In this document: positions 42,548 through 50,937 of the stretch, piece by piece
Position numbering within the stretch: the stretch's first letter is position 1
Layout of the letters: each line of letters begins with the position of its first letter
NCBI RefSeq assembly: GCF_017551775.1
Contig: NZ_JAFZKX010000075.1
Coordinates: 1-64,000 of the forward strand
From: Fibrobacter sp.
GTDB lineage: Bacteria > Fibrobacterota > Fibrobacteria > Fibrobacterales > Fibrobacteraceae
DNA: 64,000 bases
Reading direction: 5' to 3'
The notes under the pieces: generated by a model
The model's database searches: none
What the model was told of the DNA's origin: nothing
Seen by the model: the letters and a program-made list of their open reading frames with translations, nothing else
Made by a program: the position numbers and the translations under genes

Positions 42548-42615
42548 GGGCTTTGGCCGGAGTAGCTTCGTTTTACGTGGACAAGATTGCGTAAAATACT
42601 AAATTAAACAATAGG

Positions 42616-44382
42616 ATGACGTCTTATTCGGTACATTTTATTGTAGCGCTAGTTCTTTCTGCTGCAATGCCGTTGCTTTTCAGGAATTCGCTGAAAAGGC
42701 GGTTGCTGGCGGCTTTGATTGCTCCTGTCCTTCAATATCTACTGTTCTATGATTTTGATTATGGCCTGCTAGGCGGCCCAGTCCCCTTCTTGATTTCCTA
42801 TCTGGGGGCGGTTCTTTCTTCTTGTATGGCTCTGCTTGCAGTATCTTTGCGCGCGGTGCCGGCAGGCTCGGAATCCGTTCCCGTTTCTCGGATTCGGCTT
42901 GTACTGTCTTTTGTCCTTGTGTACGTTTGCCTGTGTGTCGTTTTCGCATTGCCGTGGGCTGTCGACATGTTTCCGCTTTCCAATGTGGAGGCTGTCCTTT
43001 TTACCATTTTCTCAGGGACGAATGCTGGGGCCGAGAATTTTGTGGTGTCTTCCCTTGTGCAGAAGGTGCTGCTCCCCGCTTCGGTGTCTTTTGTCTTGAT
43101 AGAGGCTTTCCAAGTTGTGCTGTATTTCGTGCAGTCTCGAAAAAAAATCCTTTATGAAGTGCAATTGTGGAAATTTAGAACGGGTTTGAATCGTGTTGCC
43201 TTGATAGTTCTTGTTCCCTACGCATGCATCATGTTTCTTGTTGTTCCGGGAATCGTATCGAGTGCGCCGTTCAAGGCTTTCTTCCAGCAACCTGTAGATT
43301 CTAAGTTCTATCGGGAATACTATGTCCATCCCGATTCGGTGCAAATACAGTCGCAGGGCGAACCGAGAAATTTGATCGTGATTTTCCTTGAATCGATGGA
43401 GACGAATTTTTCCGTGCATACACCGGAGATTGCGAACCTGGAAAAAACGTCCTTCAATTTTGCGCCTGGAGGGCATAATGTTTCGGGGACCACGTGGACG
43501 ATTGCTGGCATCACGGGAAAACTTTGCGGTATCCCGCTGAACATGCCCATGGGCATCAACGAGCACCACGGAAGACTGCCAACGTATCTGCCTTATGCGA
43601 AGTGCTTGATGGATGTCCTCGCCGGCAAGGGATATAACCAGCTCTATGCGCAAGGATCCAGCGGCGATTTTACGCAGAAGCGGTCTTTCTGGACTGATCA
43701 TGGGAACGTCGGGATTCACGATATCGAGTATTACAAATCGGTGGGGAAAATTCCCGAGAAATATCATGAGTTCTGGGGATTCGAGGATCGCAGACTATAT
43801 GCGTTTGCCAAGGAAGAACTGGATAGCCTTGCCAATCAGGGTAAACCCTTTGCTTTTTATATGCTGACTGTTGACACTCATCAGCCCTTTGGTTATTTGG
43901 ATGATTCCTGTAAAATCGCTTTGAAGAACGTTGGCCTTGAAGTAAAGGACGATAATCGCTATCCAGCGGCTTTGCGTTGTGCCTCGATGCAAGTTGCTTC
44001 GTTCGTTGAGTGGATTAAGGATCAGCCGTGGTCTGGAAATACAGTGATTTCTGTAATGGGAGACCATGCGACGCCAATGCTTTCGAATAAGGCGGGGGTG
44101 GCTTCTACGGATACCGTGTATTGGACAAACTTCATCGTCAATTCGGCTGTTGATGAAGAGGCTTATCATCGCGAAAGAATATATTCCTCGATGGACATGT
44201 TCCCGACATTGCTGGAGTCTATGGGCTTTGAGTTGGAAGGGCGTTCTATTGGGCTTGGAAGATCGTTATATGCTGATAAGCCGACTCTGCTAGAAATATA
44301 CGACAAACCCGTTTTGGATAGCCTTCTTCGTGAACGCAGCATCCAGTACGATTACTTTATAATGGGACCTCGGCAGGACTGA
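42616..44382 (+). CDS. OpgB/LtaS-like phosphoglycerol transferase (paralogue 3)
   Basis: A 588-residue close relative of the enzyme at 16290-18092; the two appear about 70 percent identical over the catalytic domain by eye. It has the same N-terminal membrane segments, then VIFLESMETNF, GTTWTIAGITGKLCGIPL, VDTHQP and MGDHATP. Unlike paralogue 1, it reads GTTWT instead of GTGWT, which still keeps the Thr residues. It is more GC-rich than paralogue 1 and stands alone, outside the glycan block, so it may be the resident copy from which the other arose, or the reverse. Confidence 0.85.
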   Translation: MTSYSVHFIVALVLSAAMPLLFRNSLKRRLLAALIAPVLQYLLFYDFDYGLLGGPVPFLISYLGAVLSSCMALLAVSLRAVPAGSESVPVSRIRLVLSFVLVYVCLCVVFALPWAVDMFPLSNVEAVLFTIFSGTNAGAENFVVSSLVQKVLLPASVSFVLIEAFQVVLYFVQSRKKILYEVQLWKFRTGLNRVALIVLVPYACIMFLVVPGIVSSAPFKAFFQQPVDSKFYREYYVHPDSVQIQSQGEPRNLIVIFLESMETNFSVHTPEIANLEKTSFNFAPGGHNVSGTTWTIAGITGKLCGIPLNMPMGINEHHGRLPTYLPYAKCLMDVLAGKGYNQLYAQGSSGDFTQKRSFWTDHGNVGIHDIEYYKSVGKIPEKYHEFWGFEDRRLYAFAKEELDSLANQGKPFAFYMLTVDTHQPFGYLDDSCKIALKNVGLEVKDDNRYPAALRCASMQVASFVEWIKDQPWSGNTVISVMGDHATPMLSNKAGVASTDTVYWTNFIVNSAVDEEAYHRERIYSSMDMFPTLLESMGFELEGRSIGLGRSLYADKPTLLEIYDKPVLDSLLRERSIQYDYFIMGPRQD

Positions 44383-44497
44383 TTGAACCTGTAATTCGGT
44401 ATGTAAGGAATCCTTACTAGCTGCAAACGGGTTTTAAGTGGTCAAATTGAGCCAGCGTTCTATATGCGGCCAAAATAATTATAGATTTGAAAAAGGT

Positions 44498-46279
44498 ATG
44501 CCGAGGAAGAGATTTAATCAGAATTTGGTCATGGGAATGGCTTCCATCGTGATGATTGTGATGGTGGTCGTGGTTATTCTTGTCGTCAAGCTTTCGACTA
44601 TAATCGGGGCTTCGGCGTACTCGCTCTTTCTCGTGGTGTTCGGCGTTCTCTTGGCCGTCGGGTTCTACCTGTGGACGCGTTACCGCGAAAACGAGACTGC
44701 GCAGCAGGTCGCCGACCTGATGAAGGAGGCCCTGACCACCCCGCTGGAAAAGGCGGGGGGCGATTCGCAATACGCTGTCGCTATCAAGCCCGATGCGACA
44801 ATCGACCCGAAGCTCATAAAGTACATGACGAAGCTCGAACCGTCGGTTTCGTCCATCTCGAATTTCTTCAAGGATTTCTTGTCGTACAACGGCGTGGTCG
44901 AAAAATTGCGCAGTCATTTTACGACGGGGACGGGCAACGACACGTTCCAGGAACTTTCCACCATTTTCCTTGCGGATGTCAACTTCCTTTCGTCGAAACT
45001 CGGGCATGAGGTGAGCCTGGATTCGTTCGAGTCCTGCGGTTTCATCTCGCTCCTGCTGCGGTTGCGCACGAACGCGCCTTCGTCTACGGACTGGAACCGC
45101 CTGGTGCTCCAGACGTTCGTCGATAGGGATGTCGACATGGACGGCCTGGTAGGTGGCCTGGAAAAGAACCATGCCCAGCTCGAAGGTTCGGGCGAACTGT
45201 TCCTGTTCGCTTCGATATTCGCGGATTTTTCGCCGGATGCGGTCAGCAAGTACATGCGGCTCATGTACGATTTCTCGGCGGCGCTCGCGAACATCGACGG
45301 CACGCTCACTCCGCGCGAAGTGCAGTGGCTGCAGTACCTCGAACGCTATATCGGGAACAACCGTTCGATTCCGCGCCGTGCGGGTGCGGTGAAGTGTACG
45401 GCGCGCTCGGTGAACTACAAGAACTCTCCGCTGCAGGAGGCCGTCTCCAAGATGGTCCCCGCGAAAGGGGAGGTGCGCGGCACGGGCGACGCGGTGAAAA
45501 AGCTGGACTCGCTTGTGGGGCTTTCGACGGTGAAGCGCGAGGTCATTACGTTCCACAACTTCCTCCGCGTGCAGAACGAGCGCAAAAAGAAGGGCCTGTC
45601 CGTCCCGCCGACTTCGTACCATCTGGTGTTTTCCGGGAATCCCGGCACGGGCAAGACGACTATCGCGCGCATCATGGCGGAAATCTTCAGGGACCTCGGG
45701 GTCCTTGCGAAGGGCCACTTGGTAGAAGCCTCGCGTGCGGACCTTGTCGCCGGTTACATGGGGCAGACCGCCATCAAGACGAACAAGGTTATCGACAGCG
45801 CACTGGACGGCGTATTGTTTATCGACGAGGCGTACACGCTTTCGCGGAGTGCGGAAAACGATTTCGGGCAGGAGGCCATCGACACGTTGCTCAAGCGCAT
45901 GGAAGACGACCGCGACAGGCTCGTGGTCATTATCGCCGGCTATACGGACGAGATCAAGCGCTTCGTGAATTCCAATCCGGGTCTCTCTTCGCGATTCAAC
46001 AGGTATATCGAATTCCCCGACTACACGGAAGACGAGCTGGCGGAGATTTTCAGGGGTCTGCTTTCCAAGTACGACTACAAGATGGGCGATGCTGCCGCTG
46101 TCGCCATGAAGAACTGCATTGCCAAGGCGGTCCGCGAAAAGGATAACCACTTTGGCAACGGGCGCTATGTGCGCAACCTGTTCGAAAAGGTGATCGAAAG
46201 GCAGGCGAACCGTCTCGCGGCCTCTCCGGACTTGGCGAAGGTCGACGTGAGCTGCCTTGCCGCGTCGGATTTCGGGTAA
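44498..46279 (+). CDS. membrane-anchored CbbX/EccA-type AAA ATPase
   Basis: A 593-residue protein. Two N-terminal membrane segments (about residues 10-30 and 39-60) are followed by a helical region with an acidic NIDGTLTPREVQWLQ segment reminiscent of TerB-like domains, then an AAA domain of the CbxX/CfxQ family: Walker A GNPGTGKTT (about 380), Walker B GVLFIDEAY (about 440), pore-type GYMGQT loop and arginine-finger SRFNRYIEF. CbbX remodels Rubisco and EccA serves type VII secretion; neither partner is seen here. ATG at 44498 with AAAAAGG upstream fixes the start; the open frame above it is not coding. It ends one base before the convergent lipoprotein stop. Confidence 0.82.
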   Translation: MPRKRFNQNLVMGMASIVMIVMVVVVILVVKLSTIIGASAYSLFLVVFGVLLAVGFYLWTRYRENETAQQVADLMKEALTTPLEKAGGDSQYAVAIKPDATIDPKLIKYMTKLEPSVSSISNFFKDFLSYNGVVEKLRSHFTTGTGNDTFQELSTIFLADVNFLSSKLGHEVSLDSFESCGFISLLLRLRTNAPSSTDWNRLVLQTFVDRDVDMDGLVGGLEKNHAQLEGSGELFLFASIFADFSPDAVSKYMRLMYDFSAALANIDGTLTPREVQWLQYLERYIGNNRSIPRRAGAVKCTARSVNYKNSPLQEAVSKMVPAKGEVRGTGDAVKKLDSLVGLSTVKREVITFHNFLRVQNERKKKGLSVPPTSYHLVFSGNPGTGKTTIARIMAEIFRDLGVLAKGHLVEASRADLVAGYMGQTAIKTNKVIDSALDGVLFIDEAYTLSRSAENDFGQEAIDTLLKRMEDDRDRLVVIIAGYTDEIKRFVNSNPGLSSRFNRYIEFPDYTEDELAEIFRGLLSKYDYKMGDAAAVAMKNCIAKAVREKDNHFGNGRYVRNLFEKVIERQANRLAASPDLAKVDVSCLAASDFG

Positions 46280-46280
46280 T

Positions 46281-47891
46281 TTACGGCTTCAGCAGGAGTT
46301 TCTTGTTTTCCAGGATTCCGTCGTTGTCGAAACGGACGGTCGGGTTCTTGCCGCTCTTGAAGGCTTCTTCGCTTTCGTAGAGCGAAAGCGCGACTGTAGC
46401 GCCCGGTTGGGCAGCCGCGTTTGTTTCTCCGGCGTCGACCCTGTACGCGAAGGAGAATTCCTGCGACATGCCGTCCTTGAATGTTCCCTTGGGAATGTGG
46501 ATGGTCTTGCCCAGCTGCGCGAGTGATGCTCCCGTGCTGTCGACGAATTCCGCGACCATGTAGATGTCGAAGAAGCATGGCGCCACGCCGGTGTTCTTTA
46601 CGGAGATGTCCAGCGTGCTCGTTGTGCCCGAGGCGTCTGCGACTGTCGTCAGTTCCGCTTGCGTTACGGTGAAATTGTAGCCGATGACCTTGCTCATGGA
46701 ATCCGCGAGGGCCTTGTTGTCTTTGTAGAAGTTGTAACCGCAATCGCTGTCCTGGTCCAGTACGTAGTAGGTCAGGTGCGCCGTGGTGATGGCGTCCACC
46801 CAGCGCTGCGGGGTCCATTTGAGGTAGCCGCCGGGAATGATGTCGTTGTAGGTCAGCATGAGCGCATAACCGCCCATGTTCTCGGCGATGGTCGGCATGT
46901 TCGCCTCGTAGGCGCGCACCAGGGAATCCGCGGTTCCGGGAATGCCGATGAGCCCGTCGTCGCGCTTGGTGATGCCGAGGCTCAGGGCGTACGTATAGAC
47001 GTCCCCGTAACCGTCGGACGTCAAGACGAGTTGCGTCTTCTTGAATACGGAAGCGTAATGTTTCAGCATGTCCTTCTGGATTTCTTCCGAAGGCATTTCG
47101 CTGCCCTCCAGGTTCGAGGTGTGCCACTCTCCCCACTCGCCGAAGGAGCGGATGTCGATGTATTCGATTCGCGGGTCGCCGTCGTATTTTTGCGCCAGAG
47201 CCGTGCCGAAGGCTTTAGCTTCTTGAATGTAGATGGAATCGTCCCAGACGGGAACGGCCGCGCGGTAGCCTTTGCCTTTCAAAATGGCGGTTCCCTTTTT
47301 CGCACCCATCTCGTAGACGTATTTCGGGGTCCAGTCGTATTCTTCTTCGGGAGTGTCGTTCCCCCTGATGAAGGACGGCGTGTACGGGAAAACGCGCAGG
47401 GCGTAGCCCATGCCGTGTTCAGCCAGCGCGTCCAGCAACTTGTCCAGTTCCGTCCAGTCGTAAACGCCCTTTGCGGGGTTCAGTTTGTTCCATTGCTGGT
47501 AACCGGAGCCGTAGGTGACCAGGTCCCACGCCTTGTTGTTCAACGAGCCGTAAGGGCCGTATTCGAATTCGGGGGCGAAAACCCACGTGCCTTCGGTAGG
47601 AACCGTGAATCCCTTGTGCGGATTGGCCAGCGGCCCATCGAACCGCTTGAGCGCGTAAACTATTTTGGAGGTGTGTCCAGCCCCATCGTCAAAGTACGAA
47701 CTCGAGGATGTCATTCCGGCCTCAGAGCCGGAATCGCCGGTTTCGCTGCTTGAAGAAAAAACATCGTCAGACGATAGTGCCCACGATGAACTGGAGGTCT
47801 CGTCGGCAGAAGCACTGCTCCCGTCGTCACCACAGGCGGCAAGCCCGATGGCTACAGTAATCATGGTGCCAAGCAACGCGAAACGTTTCAT
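46281..47891 (-). CDS. DUF4832-type lipoprotein
   Basis: A 536-residue lipoprotein: signal ending in IGLAAC (Cys20), a Ser/Asp-rich linker to about residue 70, then a large domain. NPHKGFTVP, WDLVTYGSGYQQWNKLNPAKGVYDW and the SFGEWGEWH block (with likely catalytic Glu) match the DUF4874/DUF4832 architecture, a TIM barrel followed by a beta domain. By fold it is probably a surface glycoside hydrolase or glycan-binding protein. The linker includes GDSGSEAGMTSSSS, encoded by a palindromic element like the one in the FISUMP lipoprotein. A TATATT box lies about 24 bases upstream of the ATG. Confidence 0.82.
   Translation of the reverse strand: MKRFALLGTMITVAIGLAACGDDGSSASADETSSSSWALSSDDVFSSSSETGDSGSEAGMTSSSSYFDDGAGHTSKIVYALKRFDGPLANPHKGFTVPTEGTWVFAPEFEYGPYGSLNNKAWDLVTYGSGYQQWNKLNPAKGVYDWTELDKLLDALAEHGMGYALRVFPYTPSFIRGNDTPEEEYDWTPKYVYEMGAKKGTAILKGKGYRAAVPVWDDSIYIQEAKAFGTALAQKYDGDPRIEYIDIRSFGEWGEWHTSNLEGSEMPSEEIQKDMLKHYASVFKKTQLVLTSDGYGDVYTYALSLGITKRDDGLIGIPGTADSLVRAYEANMPTIAENMGGYALMLTYNDIIPGGYLKWTPQRWVDAITTAHLTYYVLDQDSDCGYNFYKDNKALADSMSKVIGYNFTVTQAELTTVADASGTTSTLDISVKNTGVAPCFFDIYMVAEFVDSTGASLAQLGKTIHIPKGTFKDGMSQEFSFAYRVDAGETNAAAQPGATVALSLYESEEAFKSGKNPTVRFDNDGILENKKLLLKP
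47710..47735. repeat. palindromic element inside the DUF4832 lipoprotein linker
   Basis: ATTCCGGC and GCCGGAAT (8-bp arms) around a 6-base loop CTCAGA, framed by GTC...ATC. On the minus strand it is read as GDSGSEAGMT. Confidence 0.8.
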
Positions 47892-47958
47892 ACCATCCTC
47901 ACCGGTTTTCTGTAAATATAGATGAAAATCCGGCCGAGGCCGCGCTTGCGAAAAAAAT

Positions 47959-49092
47959 CTAGTACCGCATGAGTTTTACGATGAGGTCCAGGGTGGCGTA
48001 CCAGTTGTACCCGCCGATGTCGAAGAAGTTGTCGCCGAAGTTCGCGACGCCGACGCGGGCGCCGATTCCGAATAGTTTTGGCATGGCTCCGTTCCCGCCG
48101 AAGTATTTGGCACCCTCAAAGCCCATGGTGTAACTGTACGAATACGAGTTTTTCATGTCTTTGCCGAACGTTTCTTTGAACTTCTTGCCTTCGTCGCTGT
48201 CGAACTCTATGGCATGCAATCTCAGGCCGCCGAATATGGAGAACTCGTAATCGAAGGTGTAGATGATTTTTGTGCGCAGCAGCGCTTCGACGGCGGTGTA
48301 GTGGATGTCTTCTTTGGGGTAGGTGATTTCCGACTGTACGATGTCTTCTTTGTACGGGTTTACCCCGATAATTCCGTTGAGGCGAAAATCGGCACAGAAC
48401 ATGCCTTTGAGGCAGTAGCCGAATCCGATGTCGTAGCTGGGACCGTTCCCGAGATTCTCTTCGGCTCCGTGGGTAAAGAAGTTCCCCCCGAACCCTATGA
48501 ACATGAGCCAGTGATTGGAGCGCAGAACTTCGCGCTGGCTTTTTACGCGGAAGAAATTCTCTATGAATGAGCGCTGATTCTCTTTTTCGATTTTTTCGAG
48601 TTGCGTTTGAACGAAACGCGGGCTCTGTATTTTGGCAAAGCAGTAATAGACGATTAAGCGGATGAATGCGGCATCCCCGGGCGAAAGTTTTTTCAGGTCT
48701 TCTTCCCATTCGTCGCTGTTCAGGTACACGTAGATGTTTTCGTAAAACTCCGTGTTGGCGTAACCGAATTCCTTAAGGCGTCCGAACGGTGTCCTGTATA
48801 CGTTGATGGACCTTGCGAGGCTTTCGCGGATGTTGTCGGTGTTTGCGATGTAGCTGAATTCCTTGTTGAGCAGGCGCTGGCCAATGTCCTGGTCAAAATA
48901 GGGAATCTCCACCGTTTTTTTTACGGTGACTTTTTCTGCTTCGGGCGTGGCGGCTTCACCGCCCCAGCTCCATTCGCTGCGCATGTCGGATGCGTCCGGG
49001 CTTGACGGCTGCGAATAGGCGGATTGCGCGAAACCCAGGAGGATACAGGCTGTGACAAGGATTCGTTTTATAGACACTTTAGTTTTCGCCAT
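47959..49092 (-). CDS. secreted protein with C-terminal beta-barrel-like domain (shorter of a pair)
   Basis: A 377-residue protein with a signal peptide (RILVTACILLGFAQSAYSQ). The C-terminal half from about residue 200 alternates polar and aromatic residues (MFIGFGGNFFTHG, YDIGFGYCLKGMFCADFRLNGIIG, KLFGIGARVGVANFGDNFF, WYATLDLIVKLMRY) like an outer-membrane barrel strand set ending in an aromatic/Tyr residue. The middle part (PGDAAFIRLIVYYCFAK...QRSFIENFFRVKSQRE) matches the same region of the upstream gene, so the two are paralogues. It overlaps the upstream gene by 14 bases. No family is recognised. Confidence 0.65.
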   Translation of the reverse strand: MAKTKVSIKRILVTACILLGFAQSAYSQPSSPDASDMRSEWSWGGEAATPEAEKVTVKKTVEIPYFDQDIGQRLLNKEFSYIANTDNIRESLARSINVYRTPFGRLKEFGYANTEFYENIYVYLNSDEWEEDLKKLSPGDAAFIRLIVYYCFAKIQSPRFVQTQLEKIEKENQRSFIENFFRVKSQREVLRSNHWLMFIGFGGNFFTHGAEENLGNGPSYDIGFGYCLKGMFCADFRLNGIIGVNPYKEDIVQSEITYPKEDIHYTAVEALLRTKIIYTFDYEFSIFGGLRLHAIEFDSDEGKKFKETFGKDMKNSYSYSYTMGFEGAKYFGGNGAMPKLFGIGARVGVANFGDNFFDIGGYNWYATLDLIVKLMRY

Positions 49093-50812
49093 ATTTCGTC
49101 GCCCTCATTTGGTAATACTGCAACAGTGGCGTGAGCGAAAGCGACAGCATTCCGCCGTTGCTTCCTTTTACGACGTCGGTGTAATAGTTGCTGATGCTCG
49201 CGAGCAGCCTGAGCCCCAGGCGCAGCTGCCCGTTCTGCCGGTACTTTGTGAAGTAGAAGTCGAAAGCTGTCCCGAGATGGAATCCGACCCCGAAGTGGGA
49301 CTTGAGGGATTCCTGATTGTCCTTTTCCATGAGGTCGCTGAACAGGAGCGTCGGCCCCACGTAAATACGGTTTTCGAGATGCGACAAGGAGAACGTGCGG
49401 TAGCCCGCATATAAATCCAGAAGGTATATGCTCTGGAACTTGTTCTCGTCGAAATTCTTTGAAGAAAGGATCCTGCCGTTGTAGCCGCCGCCAATCTTGT
49501 TCGGGAAGAATTCGAGGGTGACGTTGAAAGTGCCTTCGCTCGGGAAGAACTCGTGTGCATCGCCGAGCCCGAAGGAGAATCCGCCACCCATGCCCATCTG
49601 GATGTTCCAGCTGACACCCATACCTTTATAGAATCTATTGATGATAAAGTCGCGCTGATCGATTTTCTTGATGCTGTCGACGTTCGCCGTCACAACATCG
49701 TTGCGCTTTTCCCGGTCATCTATTTCGAGCATGGTGACTAGTATACGCCAAAACGCGCGGTCACCGGAATTGAGCCGTGCGATTTCCTTTTCCAGTTCGC
49801 CCGACTTGTTCATCGCCCGGAGGGAGTCTTGCAGCAGGGCGAAGATAACGTTTTCCGGTTCGGTCATATAGGAATTTTCCATGCAGTCGAGCCCGTCCTC
49901 GAAGGTACGCAGGTAGGCGTTCATCAACTGCTTGGTGGGGCAGGTCAACGGCCCTGGCCGGGAGAAGAAGAACTTGCCGTCGGCATAAACCAGGAAGGAG
50001 TCAAGTGCGGCCATGTTCCTGCGGATGGCGTCCCTGTCGCCGTTCCCGAGGGCGTCTGCGATTCTCTGCTTATAGATGGGCGACATGTCCTTGGAAACTT
50101 CAAGTAAATAGTGATTCGGCAAGTAGTAGCCTTCTTTTTTCAGCAGGGAGTCCAGCGATTTGAACTCATTCTCTTCTATAATTCGGGAGTGACCATCTTC
50201 GAAGAAGATCCTCTCGAGTTGCGAATGGACATTTTCTAGGGAGATGTTGACCTGTAACTTGGGCGGGTTCACCTCGAGAACGGGACCGTCGTGTACTAGG
50301 TAGTATCGGGTGAGGAATTGCTCCCCTTGCGGCGGGGTGTTCCAGGTACGCGTTTTCCGGTCGTAGGTTTTCTTGATGACGTAATCCGCCTTGACAAGGG
50401 CGTATAAGGTCTGGTCGTTTGCATCAATGTAGGTGCGCTTGAGGTTTTCCGGTACAGAATCGAGTTTGCTGCGGGACGCTTTGTCCATTGCGTTGTACCA
50501 AGCAAAGAAATTCTTTTCCTGTTCTTTCGTTATGTTTTCGTGAGACCAGGAGTGAATCTGCCCGTCCCTATACTTTACGATGGCCAGGGCCTCATAATTT
50601 TCTTGCAGGCCCCAGAACACGAGGCCGGTGTCGCTGTCGAGCTTTTGCTGTAAGGTGGTACGGAGTGTTTCCGGTAGCCTTGACGCGTTGATGGAATCCG
50701 GATAATCCTCGCATTCCCGGGCGCTTCCGCAAGGGCTGAACGAGAGTGCCGAGGCGGTACTGGCAAATAACAGTACTGCCGCGAGAATATGCGCTGTCCT
50801 GAACTTACCCAT
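49079..50812 (-). CDS. secreted protein with C-terminal beta-barrel-like domain (longer of a pair)
   Basis: A 577-residue protein with a signal peptide (AHILAAVLLFASTASA). The N-terminal 330 residues are soluble and helical/strand mixed, including YYLVHDGPVLEVNPPKLQVNISLENVHSQLERIFF. The segment SGDRAFWRILVTMLEIDD...QRDFIINRFYKGMG and the following strand-like C-terminus (MGMGGGFSFGLG, GTFNVTLEFFPN, RIYVGPTLLFSDL, LRLGLRLLASISNYYTDVVKG) match the layout of the downstream gene. An outer-membrane role for the pair is inferred from these strand patterns; no function is known. Confidence 0.65.
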   Translation of the reverse strand: MGKFRTAHILAAVLLFASTASALSFSPCGSARECEDYPDSINASRLPETLRTTLQQKLDSDTGLVFWGLQENYEALAIVKYRDGQIHSWSHENITKEQEKNFFAWYNAMDKASRSKLDSVPENLKRTYIDANDQTLYALVKADYVIKKTYDRKTRTWNTPPQGEQFLTRYYLVHDGPVLEVNPPKLQVNISLENVHSQLERIFFEDGHSRIIEENEFKSLDSLLKKEGYYLPNHYLLEVSKDMSPIYKQRIADALGNGDRDAIRRNMAALDSFLVYADGKFFFSRPGPLTCPTKQLMNAYLRTFEDGLDCMENSYMTEPENVIFALLQDSLRAMNKSGELEKEIARLNSGDRAFWRILVTMLEIDDREKRNDVVTANVDSIKKIDQRDFIINRFYKGMGVSWNIQMGMGGGFSFGLGDAHEFFPSEGTFNVTLEFFPNKIGGGYNGRILSSKNFDENKFQSIYLLDLYAGYRTFSLSHLENRIYVGPTLLFSDLMEKDNQESLKSHFGVGFHLGTAFDFYFTKYRQNGQLRLGLRLLASISNYYTDVVKGSNGGMLSLSLTPLLQYYQMRATKYGEN

Positions 50813-50896
50813 CCCAACTCCTCCTTATCCTGGGATACACACCCCTTTCGGCGATGAACTACATCAAAAATAAACTACAAAAAATTTCGTCAGAGG

Positions 50897-50937
50897 GCCA
50901 GTAACTAATAACTAGCGACCAGCAACCAGCGACCATT
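50897..50937. repeat. heptamer-type repeat
   Basis: GGCCAGTAACTAATAACTAG is followed by CGACCAG, CAACCAG and CGACCATT units. It abuts the stop codon of the thioredoxin/TPR gene, in the same orientation as the copy next to the AlkD-like gene at 6503-6541. Confidence 0.6.

Noticed and set aside
44417..46150. 577-residue open frame on the minus strand
   Set aside because: Antisense shadow of the AAA ATPase gene; Arg/His/Val-rich with no domain.
44498..46279. Type VII secretion locus
   Set aside because: Only the EccA/CbbX-like ATPase is present; no EccC, EsxA-type or other component is seen nearby.
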